Assembly (NCBI RefSeq): GCF_037975245.1
Contig: NC_092567.1
Coordinates: 17,038,376-17,102,375 of the forward strand
From: Apostichopus japonicus
Lineage: Eukaryota > Echinodermata > Holothuroidea > Aspidochirotida > Stichopodidae
Length of the DNA: 64,000 bases
Direction: 5' to 3'
The notes beneath the pieces are model-generated. The model had not been told where the DNA came from. It was given only the letters and a program-made list of their open reading frames with translations, and searched no databases. Shown here piece after piece: positions 1-11,590 of this stretch. Numbering within the stretch: position 1 is the stretch's first letter; every line of letters begins with the position of its first letter. The position numbers were made by a program, and so were the translations under genes.

Positions 1-663
1 TTCCTTCTTCCTTCTTCCTTCTTCCTTCTTCCTTCTTCCTTCTTCCTTCTTCCTTCTTCCTTCTTCCTTCTTCCTTCTTCCTTCTTCCTTCTTCCTTCTT
101 CCTTCTTCCTTCTTCCTTCTTCCTTCTTCCTTCTTCCTTCTTCCTTCTTCCTTCTTCCTTCTTCCTTCTTCCTTCTTCCTTCTTCCTTCTTCCTTCTTCC
201 TTCTTCCTTCTTCCTTCTTCCTTCTTCCTTCTTCCTTCTTCCTTCTTCCTTCTTCCTTCTTCCTTCTTCCTTCTTCCTTCTTCCTTCTTCCTTCTTCCTT
301 CTTCCTTCTTCCTTCTTCCTTCTTCCTTCTTCCTTCTTCCTTCTTCCTTCTTCCTTCTTCCTTCTTCCTTCTTCCTTCTTCCTTCTTCCTTCTTCCTTCT
401 TCCTTCTTCCTTCTTCCTTCTTCCTTCTTCCTTCTTCCTTCTTCCTTCTTCCTTCTTCCTTCTTCCTTCTTCCTTCTTCCTTCTTCCTTCTTCCTTCTTC
501 CTTCTTCCTTCTTCCTTCTTCCTTCTTCCTTCTTCCTTCTTCCTTCTTCCTTCTTCCTTCTTCCTTCTTCCTTCTTCCTTCTTCCTTCTTCCTTCTTCCT
601 TCTTCCTTCTTCCTTCTTCCTTCTTCCTTCTTCCTTCTTCCTTCTTCCTTCTTCCTTCTTCCT
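1..663. repeat. (TTCCTTC)n heptamer microsatellite
   Basis: A pure pyrimidine 7-bp repeat, TTCCTTC, runs without visible interruption for about 95 units and continues off the left edge. It leads directly into a trinucleotide tract. A polypurine/polypyrimidine tract of this length is prone to slippage and triplex (H-DNA) formation. Confidence 0.97.
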
Positions 664-790
664 TCTTCTTCTTCTTCTTCTTCTTCTTCTTCTTCTTCTT
701 CTTCTTCTTCTTCTTCTTCTTCTTCTTCTTCTTCTTCTTCTTCTTCTTCTTCTTCTTCTTCTTCTTCTTCTTCTTCTTCTTCTTCTTCTT
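664..790. repeat. (TTC)n trinucleotide microsatellite
   Basis: About 42 uninterrupted TTC (GAA on the other strand) units follow the heptamer array without a gap. The tract abuts the truncated 3' end of the reverse transcriptase fragment on the - strand, whose last codons are AAG/GAA rich (a KMNMKKSK-like stretch in the shifted frame). The array may have been seeded from that end. Confidence 0.96.
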
Positions 791-803
791 GTGTTTAAAG
801 TGT

Positions 804-1735
804 TTAACTGATTGGTCTGCCATTACTTTGCTCTTCTTCATATTCATTTTCAGTCCTCTTTTCCTGCTTTATGTCCAAGTCCTGTAGCATGCTCTCCATT
901 TCGTTGTTAGCTATGATGACTATATCATCAGCAAAACGGAGGTGGTTGAACTTCTCCCCATTCACATTGATACCTTTATCTTCCCGATTGATGTCTTTGA
1001 AGATGTGTTCTAAGCATGCTGTAAAGAGCTTTGGAGATATGGTATCTCCCTGCCTCACTCCTTTCCTTATTGGTATTTTGTTGCTTTCTTTGTGTAATTT
1101 AACAGTAGTTGTGCTGCCAGTATAGATGTCTTTGATTACTTTGATGTAGTTAGGGTTGATGTCTTGCTCTTTCAGTGCCTCGAGAACTGCCCAGGTTTCA
1201 ACGGAATCGAAAGCTTTCTCATAGTCTACGAAAGCGATACATACAGGTATATTGAACTCCTGACATTTTTCCTTCAGTTGGTTGAGGGTGTGAATGTGAT
1301 CTATTGTTGAGAAATTTCTTCCGAATCCCGCCTGCTCCCTTGGTTGGTTGTCGTCTAGAAGTCTTTCCAATCTGTTTGTCAGAATCTTTGTAAAAAGCTT
1401 GTATATATTGGATAGAAGGCTAATGGGCCGGTAGTTCTTCAAGTCCCTTTTGTCTCCTTTTTTGTGCAATATTATCATGTTGGCATCTTTCCACTTTTGA
1501 GGCACCTTCCCTTGGTGAAGACAAGCTGTGAAGAGCTTTGTCAGTTCCTTATCAACTGCATTCCCTGCTTCTTTTAGTGTGTCCATCATTATGTTGTCCT
1601 GTCCAGGGGCCTTGCCCCGTTTCATTTGGCTTAAAGCATATTCTACTTCCCAGCATTCAACTTTGGGTACTTCCTCCTGAGAATCATCTATGTCTCCGGT
1701 TTGCTGATTGCTTGGGGAGGTGTTCCCATTTGTCA
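804..1735 (-). pseudogene. RTE-like LINE reverse transcriptase fragment
   Basis: The - strand reading frame gives most of a non-LTR reverse transcriptase. In order it shows RGKAPGQDNI (finger entry), KNYRPISLLSNIYKLFTKIL, the catalytic FVDYEKAFDSV block, GVRQGDTISPKLF, and the active-site box LRFADDIVII. The KGDKRDLKNYRPISLLS and KAFDSV wording is typical of RTE-type elements. The endonuclease domain is missing. The open frame runs on upstream to 1859, but that part does not look like LINE protein, so I set the 5' border near 1735. Near the 3' end the expected GLKMNMKKSKVMA peptide lies in another frame, so there is a frameshift before the truncation at the TTC repeat. It is a 5'- and 3'-truncated dead copy. 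Confidence 0.88.
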
Positions 1736-1859
1736 AACGACAATAATAAAACATAGTACCAAAAGGTTTTGTGACTCCTTGCCTGCAAAATTTGGACATC
1801 CCCAATAAAATGAAACACAGGGGATTTTGATGGAGCCATGCATGCGTCATTAACATCAA

Positions 1860-3410
1860 TTTGACTTAAATCAGAGTCATGTAAAATTAGGTTACAGGTT
1901 CCAACTACTGTTTTGAGTACCTACTGTATTTAAAATCCTGTACCATGATAGTTACACGTTATGGGGAGCCTCTATGTGTCATTCAAACAACTTTTGATAG
2001 TTGAGTCCAATTTTGACTTGAAACGTTGATACTATTGGAAACAACACACAATTATGAGATTTATATGAGTTTGTCTACTAAGTTAGCTTACTACACATAT
2101 TTCCATGTTTGACCAATTTTGAATTGAAATGATTGTGACCTCTTAGAAATCTATTCAATATGGGCACAAACAGACCAAAAGCTAACGTTCCTTAAACTTT
2201 GCCCCATTGAATTAGCCTCATTTGCACAATTACCTTTCATCAATTCCATATGGGCATCCTACATACCAGCATTGAAATACACCCCACTTTCCCTTACTTA
2301 TTTAGCCTGATTACAAGGTTTTCAGTGTTTGACCTCTACTGACCTCAAATGACATTTGACCACTTAGAAAATACATAGCATCATCTCCTCCTTATGTGCA
2401 TGCCACATACCAACATTAAAGTTCATACAACTATCCCCACTGAATTAACCTGATTACATGTTTTCAGTGTTTGACCTCTGTTGACCTCAAATGATCTTTG
2501 ACCTCCTAGAAAATAAATAGTGTTCATCTACTCGGTATGGGAATCCTACACACCAACTTTGAAATTCTTCCGACTTTCCCCACTAGATTAGCCTACATAC
2601 CACTTTGAGATTGAGATTGATCAAATGGGCCCATGTGGGACCTTGGACACAAAATTCCTGAACACCCCGAAAATACCTACAATAGTACTATTGTAACAAA
2701 CTTTCAATGCTGTAGCAAATACTTTGTGGGAGGAGATACATTTAGCATGTTTTCATCAAATGGGCCATATGGCCCATGTAGGACCTTGGATCAAAAATTT
2801 CTGAACACCTCGAAGGTTCCCCTATACCAGTACTACTGTGACAAAGTTAACATTGTACCATGTAATCTGTAGGAGATACATTCAATGTGTTTTCACAAAA
2901 TGTGCACAAATAGGGTCCTCATGGCCCACAGGTGACCTTTGATCTCAAATTTCAAGGCCCATCTGGTGGCCCTCCACCCCACTGGCTATTGTGACCAACC
3001 TTTGTTGAAATCCAACAAAGTGTGTGCAAATGACAGCAATTTGAATAATTGTTGACAGATCGATACATGTAGTATACATAGAGTGACGGTAGGTGATCAC
3101 AACAGCTCAAACAGCTTATAACTGGTTTGAGCTGAAATGTATCAGAGATGGTGAAAAATTGCTAATTTCAGTGAATTCAACTGGCTTCAAAGAAATTGAC
3201 CTCGAATGATCTTGAAACGGCACCAAAAACGATTGGGTTCTTGTACTCCATATTTCTGAACACCCTATATGTACCATTGGTCAATAATAATGCTGACCAA
3301 ATTCCATGGTCATCCAATCTTTTTTTGTAGGCGAAGAAGTAGCTTTACCGTTTGAAAAAAATGACCGAAATTGACCCCTAGATGATCTTTGACCTCGAAC
3401 TTCTGAACAC
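1860..3410. repeat. Dispersed repeat with internal 'TTTGACCTC..TGACC' subrepeats (copy A)
   Basis: There is no gene here. The stretch holds imperfect repetition of phrases such as TTTGACCTCTGTTGACCTC and 'ccttggatc..aaa.ttcctgaacacc'. Two subunits of about 145 bp, near 2625-2770 and 2757-2900, are clearly related ('atcaaatgggcc...gggaccttgga'). Related phrases recur near 15.8-16.9 kb and 47.8-48.4 kb, so this is one copy of a dispersed family of unknown class. Confidence 0.6.
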
Positions 3411-3429
3411 CAATGGTCAAAGATAATAC

Positions 3430-3822
3430 ATGGATGGATGGATGGATGGATGGATGGATGGATGGATGGATGGATGGATGGATGGATGGATGGATGGATG
3501 GATGGATGGATGGATGGATGGATGGATGGATGGATGGATGGATGGATGGATGGATGGATGGATGGATGGATGGATGGATGGATGGATGGATGGATGGATG
3601 GATGGATGGATGGATGGATGGATGGATGGATGGATGGATGGATGGATGGATGGATGGATGGATGGATGGATGGATGGATGGATGGATGGATGGATGGATG
3701 GATGGATGGATGGATGGATGGATGGATGGATGGATGGATGGATGGATGGATGGATGGATGGATGGATGGATGGATGGATGGATGGATGGATGGATGGATG
3801 GATGAATGGATGGATGGATGGA
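3430..3822. repeat. (GGAT)n tetranucleotide microsatellite
   Basis: About 98 units of GGAT, with a single interruption (GAAT near 3802). All open frames across it (WMDG repeats on +, SIHP repeats on -) come from the repeat and are not genes. Confidence 0.97.
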
Positions 3823-3942
3823 TCATAATGCCGATGCCTCCAACCATGGATCTTTCATATATATAAATATAAATAATATATATATAATATATATAACGAA
3901 CATGGAATATTATCGTAACTCTGGAAGTTGGGAAAAGCTTGT

Positions 3943-4014
3943 GACTCCACCGGGATTCGAACCACGGACTTTTGGTTTGATATAGCGATGCCTTACCAGT
4001 TGAGCTATGGAGCC
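3943..4014 (-). tRNA. tRNA-like sequence (tRNA pseudogene or tRNA-derived SINE head)
   Basis: Read on the - strand, these 72 nt begin GGCTCCATAGCTCAACTGG (box A-like TAGCTCAACTGG) and contain a canonical box B, GGTTCGAATCC. The ends GGCTCCA and TGGAGTC pair over 7 bp with one G-U, like an acceptor stem. The D stem (GCTC/AGGC) is imperfect. The anticodon stem (TCGCT/ACCAA) pairs poorly, and the T stem has two mismatches although its TTCGAAT loop is perfect. With no readable anticodon arm I doubt it works as a tRNA. A Pol III promoter on a SINE head or a decayed tRNA copy fits better. Confidence 0.55.
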
Positions 4015-4494
4015 AACTGGCTGGTTTCGAACTCGGGGAATCCGTTGCAATTCACCGTTGGATCAGCATCTATATTTGAGTATCGCTAGTTCTGTTTTTG
4101 ACGCAGTATCCCATTCCATCCCATTCTAGAGAATGTAATCCTTACGTTACTGTCAGTACACAAAATATATCTCACGAGGGAAACATTCACACTGCCTGGG
4201 TGCTGACGACTATGACCACATATCGCGAAGGTATCGCTATCGAGCTAAATGCAATAGGTTCCCAGGTTGGGCCCGAATTTGGGGCCCACTTTCTCCAATA
4301 CGCGTCCTTTGCTACCATTACTGTGCTACGAAGCCAATCTCAATCCATAAGTGCCTCATCATAAGGAGTTTTTTATTTTTTCCGTCCGCCGTCTTAGGCT
4401 GGAGACAAATTTTCTCTGGTAAGTGAAGTTTTGCTCGATTTTTCATTGTTCAAGAAGCCATTTAGATCCAATAGGGAAGGGCTGTTTTGCCATT

Positions 4495-5652
4495 ATGGCA
4501 ACCCCTAACCCACCTTTAACTGACCCCCTTGATGACAACCTTAACCTCTTTGACTTCGATATAAATGACTGGATCCCCGTTCAAAACAGTAGGAAAAGAC
4601 AACGACCTAATTCCGTTGAGGTAAACCCATCCCCAAACTCCAAGACAGCCCCCCAAAAATCCATCCAATCAATCATCGTCTCAGGTATCCTCCCAGAAAT
4701 ATCAAATAACCCAATAACCCTAGCTAAACTAATCAATGAAGAGAAACCAAACGCCATGATATCAAACATAAACCGTCTCCGCAGTAACGACATACTAATT
4801 ACCCCCCATGACCCTAAATCGGCAAATATTCTCCTTCAACCATGGACACAAAAAACTAAATTAGGCAACCCCAAACCAAGAATCCCCCCAAAAAACAAGA
4901 CAAAGAAACTTCTCAGTAGTTGCCTGCGGCATAAACCGTGAAATCCAAATTAAAGATATCGAAGAGGAACTAAAAGAACAAGAATACTCACCAACCCAAA
5001 CAAAAAGATTAATCAGCCGAGCCACAAATAACCCTATACCTGGAAGGTAAAAATAACTTTCGAAGATAAAGAACAACAACAAACACTCATCAAACATGGC
5101 CTTTACCTAGGATACTCCAAACACAAAACTGAGGAAAATAAGAACCCCCCCCCCCAAATCACCCAATGCTTCAAATGCCAGCTCTTTGGGCACACTCATC
5201 ACACCTGCAAAAATCAAACCAGATGCCTTAGATGTGGCGAAAACCACCGGGTCAAAGACTGCCCAGAACAAAAAGAAAATACGAAATGCGCAAACTGTTC
5301 AGGGACTCATGCCGCCCTATACAAAGGCTGCCCCAAATTCAAAGAAGCCAAAACAGAAGCAATTAACAAACAACAAGTACAGAGAACCTACGCAAATGTT
5401 ACCAAAGCTGCCCCTAAAATCGAAATTACAAACAAAATCGCAACCGAAGAAAAACTTAATATCACAACATTTGTAATTGAATTAGTTCAATATACCTTTC
5501 AAAAAGCCAACATCAGTATTAAACCTGAAGACCTTGCCAGCTATTCCACCGTTCTAGCATTAAAACACCTCAACTTAAATATCCCGAAAACTTTAATTAT
5601 GGAACGTCTCCATCAACCTTCAATATTTAGCCCTCCTCAATCACCAAAATGA
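4495..5652 (+). pseudogene. LINE ORF1 (gag-like, three CCHC zinc knuckles), frameshifted
   Basis: The protein starts MATPNPPLTDPLDDNLN and is frameshifted near 4900 (the frame ending LLSSCLRHKP at 4941) and again before 5166. From 5167 a third frame is open to the end. It encodes three zinc knuckles in a row: CFKCQLFGHTHHTC (CX2CX4HX4C), CLRCGENHRVKDC (CX2CX3HX4C) and CANCSGTHAALYKGC (CX2CX3HX6C). This trio is typical of jockey/R1-type ORF1 proteins, which bind element RNA. The stop TGA at 5650-5652 overlaps the ORF2 start as ATGA. Confidence 0.82.
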
Positions 5653-6660
5653 CAAACAACCTCCCTCCTTCGATTAAGTTCCTCCACCTAAACATAAACA
5701 GTATCCTTCCAAAACTGAGTCTCCTACTAAGTTTAATTACCAACCACTCCCCGGATGTCATTTCGCTAAATGAAACTAAACTAAACTCAAAATCCCACCT
5801 GAACATCCCAGGTTACCAAATTTTTAGAAACGATATCTCCCGCTCTAGAGGAGGAGTACTTATAGCTGTAAAAAATAATCTCAATGCCACTCTCCTCTCT
5901 AACCCAACTCAAACAAATAATCAAATAATTGAAATCGTACTCGAAAGAGACAATAAGCCTCTCCACATTATTAGCTATTATAGTCCCCCAAAAGAGCCCA
6001 TATCAACTGATATAATAAAAAAATGCTCTAACAAAAATACAATTCTACTAGGAGATCTAAACGCCCACCACATCATTTTTGGCAGCTCCAAAATAACTGA
6101 AAAGGGCATATCCCTCTTAGAAATGTGTGATAAACACAACTTAACAATAATAAACCAAAATACCAAAACTAGGATAAACCCGATAAACAATATAATACTG
6201 AACTACTGGACTACGCCATAACCTCAAACCACCTCGCAACTAAAACTCATTCGACTCAAATACTAGAAGATAACCTAATTAGTGACCATCTTCCACTCCT
6301 CTTTGAGCTAGACTTAAACCTAAATCGCATTCAAAATAATGATTCAACATATAACTACAATAAAACAGACTGGACAACATTTAAATAGGAACTAGTAACA
6401 TATAACACTATCCCCATTTACAAAAACCACAACAACGAGCTAAATTATATTGACAACTACTGTGACAGCATTGCCCAACATATCTTCAATACCTTCAAAA
6501 AACACTGTCCGTTAAAAACAAAACAAAACAAAAATCGAAAACTTAATAGGAATATTCTCACACTAATTAAACTCAGACGCCGCCTTCGCAGAACCTATAT
6601 GATCTCTCGAGATCCAACTCTTAAAACCCAAATTAACCAACTTAAAAAAACAAATAAATA
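5649..6660 (+). pseudogene. LINE ORF2 N-terminal part: apurinic/apyrimidinic endonuclease domain
   Basis: From ATG at 5649 the frame reads IKFLHLNINSILPKL, then PDVISLNETKL (the catalytic Glu block), SRGGVLIAV and LGDLNAHH (GDxNxH block). These are the order and motifs of an EEP-fold LINE endonuclease that nicks target DNA. The frame closes at 6221, where a shift occurs; the continuation ('ISDHLPLLFELDLN'-like) lies in another frame. An internal TAG near 6388 adds to the damage. Confidence 0.82.
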
Positions 6661-6668
6661 GACAAATT

Positions 6669-8420
6669 TTGGCGGACGACCAAAAACGAGTCCAAAACAA
6701 ATGCGAATCGATCATTAATGACAAAAACCCGAAACACTTTTGGAAAAACTTAAAAAATATCATAAATCCCATTTTAACCCCAAACACTGGTAATTCAGAC
6801 CAAGGCATTAGAGATGGTGCAGGTAACCTGATCACAAATACACAAGATCAAATTAAGCTAATTGAATCACACTTTAAAAATATTTTTAATATCTTTGATG
6901 GCCCCCCTTACGATAACAGTTTCAAACAAGAAATAGACCAAACAATTAGCAGTAATGCAATCAGCTTTACCCCTAACCCCTTAGGATATCTCAACGATGA
7001 CATCCCCCTACTAAAAAAAATAGACTTAAACGACTGGTATAGCGCCACAAAAAATGAAAAATACCTCCTCCCCTGGTCTTGACAATATTAATTACCTAAT
7101 GCTTAAAAAATCCCCACCAATTTTCATCAACTCTCATATTATCCCTCTTTTTAACGATTTACTCAGACTGGGTTATTTCCCAACCCCGTGGAAATACGCA
7201 AAAATGATCCTAATACCTAAACCAAATAAAGATCGCACCAAAATCCAAAACTACCGCCCAATTAGCCTCCTCCCAGCCCTAGGCAAAATTTTTGAAAGAA
7301 TAATAGATAACCGCACTAGAACTCGCTTAAAACTAAATGATCATTTCTCCCCATCTCAATCAGGTTTCCGCACACACAAATCTACCTTAAATCAAACTTT
7401 TCGTCTTTCCGAAGATATCCGAATCGGCTTCATTAAAAAACATTATACCACTGCCCTCTTTCTTGATGCCGAAAAAGCGTTTGACAAAACCTGGCACAAC
7501 GGCATAAGAATTAAGCTACTAAACTATAATCTTCCCTCCAATTACACCAGACTTCTTTCCTCTTTCCTTAATGATCGCAACACAAAAATTTACTACAAAA
7601 ACCATCATTCAAACCATATTCCACTTCGTGCAGGCACCCCTCAGGGCGCTGTTCTCAGTCCCCTCCTCTGCACCCTGTTTGTAAATGACCTAAACATCCC
7701 CCCTCTCTCAAACTGCAACTATAGTCAGTACGCTGACGATATAGCCATCTGGAGCACCAGTAAAAATATTCATATAACGGAACTAAATCTCAAAAAAAGC
7801 AATTACACATCTCGAAAACTGGTGCTCAATGTGAAGAATAAAAATAAACCCCTCAAAATCTAACTTAGTCAATTTCTCCTTTAAAAACTCAAAACTCCGT
7901 AACCATATTTCCAAAATTAACCTGTTCAACTCCCCAATCACTGCCTCTCCCAATGCAACCTTCCTTGGTATCACTTTTGATAATAAACTATCCTTTAACC
8001 TACACTGTATTAGAACTGCAGGCCGCTGCTGGTCCCACCTTAAATACATCCAAATCCTCTCACATAAGTATAATTTCCCTGCGAAAACCACTATCCAAAT
8101 CTACAATTCCAAAATAAAACCAATTCTCAGTTACGGAAGCATCTCTCTGCTTACCATCTCAGACTCCAATAAACAAATCCTAAGTAGAATCCACACCACA
8201 GCTTACCGACTTGCCCTAAAAATCCCTTCTTATATAGCTACCTCTCACGTTCTCCTCGCAGGAAACACAAAATCCTTATTCACCCTACTCTTAGAATTTA
8301 ATACCAAACTATACAAAAACAACCTAGAGAATGATCCATTGATCCTATTGAAACATAATGTAGCATTAACTTACTTCCGTAAAAACCACCACCGCTCTGT
8401 ATTCAAACTTCTTACCTAAA
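6669..8420 (+). pseudogene. LINE ORF2 C-terminal part: reverse transcriptase and tail
   Basis: The segment 6669-7082 is the RT N-terminal linker (QNKCESIINDKNPKHFWKN). A frameshift near 7054-7082 passes to the frame 7054-7863 with SPGLDNINYLMLKK, QNYRPISLLPALGKIFERII, SGFRTHKST, LFLDAEKAFDKTWH, GTPQGAVLSPLLCTLFVNDL and the YADD catalytic box (CNYSQYADDIAIWS). After 7863 the thumb and tail continue in shifted frames to about 8420. Expected position and spacing of all RT blocks are kept, so only small indels inactivate it. Confidence 0.85.
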
Positions 8421-8800
8421 GCCTCTCCCCTTTAGAAAGTCCATTTCCTAAGTGGGTCTAACCCCCAAACTCCAGGTGTACTTATACACTAAGTACAACT
8501 CCAATACTCCCACTAAGTAGCAACCACTTCCGACCCAAACAATAGAAACCGCTCTGTCTTCTATTTCCCATTTAATTAGAAATTCCTCCCCCTTTAGTGA
8601 TCCATACCTAATTGGCTCCTCAGCTCCGACCTCCTGTGTACTTATGGCTTCTTAACAATGTTAATCGAACAATACTTCACTTCTCAGCATCTCCCTGTTT
8701 GAATAATAGACAACTTTCCCTAGAAAAAAAGTGTCTATTCTACAAAACTTAAATATTATCCCCCGTAGGACCTCTTGCGAGGTCGAACAGGGGTAAATTC

Positions 8801-9655
8801 CGTTATTGTTGTTGGGGCCCGAATAGTCGGGTATCGTAAGCATCACTGTATTCACCGACTCTCGCAGGAATATCTTGTTCCATCTCGATTTTATAGCATG
8901 TAAAATCAACTCGGTCAGGTAATAAACCGGTGTAGCGGGTTGCCTTTATACTGATGCTGTTCATAGCGAGTTCCTGTGTGTAGTGAAGGTAACCACTACA
9001 CACACCGCGGACTGGTCATTTTTTAACGACCAACCATTTAGAATGTATAAAAAATTGAATGCCCAAGTAGTTTTATTGCTTCCCAACTCCTAACCACAAC
9101 TTTCACCGAATGTCTTAATTTACCAACATTTCTGATAACACTAAAAAGTTCATCATTAGTTGAGGCAGTTTATGCACGTTGCTTTTCGTCAGTTTGCATT
9201 TCAACTTGCATTTCTAACTCCATGTTTATGGTTCAAAATTGCGAATACTCCAGTGGGCCTTGTCATTCACCACCCGAGCACTAGGTATTGAATAACTATT
9301 TTTACTTGTCTGTCGTGGAACTGATGTCATGGCTACGGCTACAAATTCATTCGTGTGCGGGTATAAACTCAAACTGACTGTCTGAAAAAAAGAGCTATTC
9401 ACGCATGGAGTGTCCCCGTATTATTTCTACGCAATGTTCTGTACAACCCACACGGTTTAGTGAGCGTACATACTAAGAACATAGTCATCAGAGGCCTACA
9501 CTGGTAGGTAACACAGTCTTGCCGGGGAATTTCCGAGTCACGATCGTATGTTTTTCGACGAGGGATGTCATATATTCCTCCCATACCAATGGCAAAATGG
9601 CAAATATCAACTCAGTATTACACTTCAAAACAAATGACTTTTGTAGCCAATAATT
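8801..9655. other. Unassigned intergenic stretch
   Basis: I see no coding region, RNA gene or clear repeat boundary between the jockey LINE and the next LINE tail. Small open frames here have no recognisable protein features. Confidence 0.5.
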
Positions 9656-10003
9656 TATTTCTGGCAGAAAATGTATAATACATATTTATTTATTTTACAA
9701 AATTTCTATAGCGCCTTATCCAATCAGAAATTGCTCTAAGGCGCTTTACAGTAAAATACATACAAACATGATATACAAATATATAAATCGATAATGTAAG
9801 GTATAAAAAGGGTAGAAAAATTGTTATATACAATCTGACAATAAATTGTATAAAAAAAACTGCAAATGGAAAATCGAAAATTATAAAAACAAAATCTTAT
9901 AATTTAAAAATGTGAAAAATTTTAAATTTTAAAAAGCGCTATAAATGCAAAATGGAAAATGCGTTGTAATAATGTGACAATATAAATTGTATAGAAAGCA
10001 CGG

Positions 10004-10749
10004 TTAATGGAATGCAGATCTAAATAGAAAGGTTTTGACTAGTTTTTTAAATTCATCTATATTTTTGGCACACTTAGCTTCCTCCGTTAAACTGTTCCAT
10101 AATGTCGCAGATGAGTAATCGAAACGCCTGTTACCGTATGTAGAAGTTTTAATGACAGGTTTGGTAAGTAAGGACTTGGATTCTGAGCGTAGAGATCGAG
10201 TAGGCTTGTATTTATGAATTAATTCAGAGAGGTAGATAGGGGCTAAACCATTAAGTGACTTATATGTATATAACAGAATCTCATAACTGAACCTGCAATG
10301 AATAGGCAACCAATGTAAGTCACGTAATACAGGTGTAATATGCTCATGTCTACGAGTGCGACTTTCAAGCCGTGCAGCGCGATTCTGAACTCGCTGAAGG
10401 CGATCGGTCAGCTTGTGAGGCAGGCCCATAGCAGGGCATTGTAGTAATCCAGTTTTGATGTCACAAGGGCATGGATTAAAGTCTTACACGCATCATCTGA
10501 GATATACCTTCTAATTTTGCCAATATTTCGGATCTGCCAATAACAGGACTTACAGATAGAGTCAACTTGATTATCCATGGTAAGATTGTGATCAAGATAT
10601 ACACCTAAAGTTTTTACTTTGGGAACTGAACATATGGTGTTAGGTCCCATATTTATATACAAGTCTTGAATAGCATTACCTTGAAATTTTGGTGAAAATA
10701 CAATGAACTCAGTTTTGTCCTGATTAAGTTTCAAACAATTAACCCGCAT
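10004..10749 (-). pseudogene. LINE reverse transcriptase thumb and C-terminal tail
   Basis: Two overlapping frames make up the end of ORF2: LKLNQDKTEFIVFSP, KTLGVYLDHNLTMDNQV and ISDDACKTLIHALVTSKLDYYNALL, then LTDRLQRVQNRAARLESRTR, ITPVLRDLHWLPIHCRFSYEILLYTYKSLNG and FKKLVKTFLFRSAF. This wording is the standard C-terminus of CR1/L2-type LINE proteins. A frameshift lies at about 10420. Confidence 0.85.
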
Positions 10750-10829
10750 TCACCCGATTATATCTGAAAGGCATGCTTGGAGCTTTAATGATACATCATT
10801 CCAGGACTCAAGGGCAGTGATGGTTGATG

Positions 10830-11590
10830 TTATGGCGCTGAATTATTTCTCCAACTGGACGGGTAAACATACAATATATCAAAGGACCAAGTACAGATCC
10901 CTTCTTCGGTGGCAGGAGAGAAATATTCTAGAGGACAACCACCAAAAATACTATCGTCTGCCATTATGTCCACACTGGGCGTGGCATCACAAGTATCATA
11001 TTCCTCACGAATAGCTGCTACCTTGTTTATAAAGAAATCACCAAACTGACTTTCAACACATGTGTTTGATGGCAATGTGGCATCATTTGGTACACCCATT
11101 AAGTCTTTAGTTAGACTGTAAAGTCGTCTTTGATCACTGCCACATTCCGCAATTTTGTTGCAATAATAGTTCCGTTTTTCTTGAACTAGAAGTTTATTAA
11201 CAACTTTACATTGGTTTCTATAAATTTGCCAGTGGACATTATGACGAGTCTTCCTCCAGTTTCTTTCAGCCTTTCTTCGTTCATGTTTTGCATGTCTGAG
11301 TGTGTCTGTGTACCATGGGGTATTGGGTCATAAAGTAATTGTCTTGGTACATTCTGGTGCATGGCGATCAACTAATATGCTCAAATGATTAATGTAGGCA
11401 GCCACTAGCTCCTCAACCGACTGATTGACATTCATTAAGGTTTCACAATGTTTGATGTCCTCGATAAAATCAGGAACATTGATATCACGAAACTTTCTGA
11501 ACGTTGGAACTTTGCGAATGTGATCTGGTTCATGCGTATTGATGTTGAGACTTACAGCGTAATGATCACAAGTCAAATTTCCATTCATAT
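10830..11590 (-). pseudogene. LINE endonuclease end, linker and deleted RT core
   Basis: The - strand gives CDHYAVSLNIN and then a charged linker with PWYTDTLRHAKHERRKAERNWR and QEKRNYYCNKIAECGSDQRRLY, in shifted frames. It reaches the RT entry phrase PLEYFSPATEEG near 10900. The next readable phrase is GSVLGPLIYCMFTRPVGEII, which normally lies far downstream (the QGSVLGP block). The RT blocks from about the NYRPISL region through the first catalytic Asp are therefore gone, and the YADD box is also missing before 10749. This is a deletion of several hundred bp. Confidence 0.75.

Larger units (their letters stand above)
4360..8800 (+). mobile_element. Jockey-type non-LTR retrotransposon, nearly full length, frameshifted
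   Basis: The element has the full two-ORF order of a jockey-superfamily LINE: a 5' leader, a gag-like ORF1 with three CCHC knuckles, then an ORF2 with apurinic endonuclease and reverse transcriptase. Its codons are strongly A/C-biased on the + strand, unlike the flanks. The ORFs are broken by several small indels. The 3' part after the reverse transcriptase (about 8420-8800) is non-coding and ends near 'gaggtcgaacaggggtaaa'; I cannot fix the exact 3' end or a target-site duplication. Confidence 0.85.

Noticed and set aside
3413..3866. Long WMDG-repeat (+) and SIHP-repeat (-) open frames
   Set aside because: They are translations of the (GGAT)n microsatellite; a tetranucleotide repeat opens all frames together.
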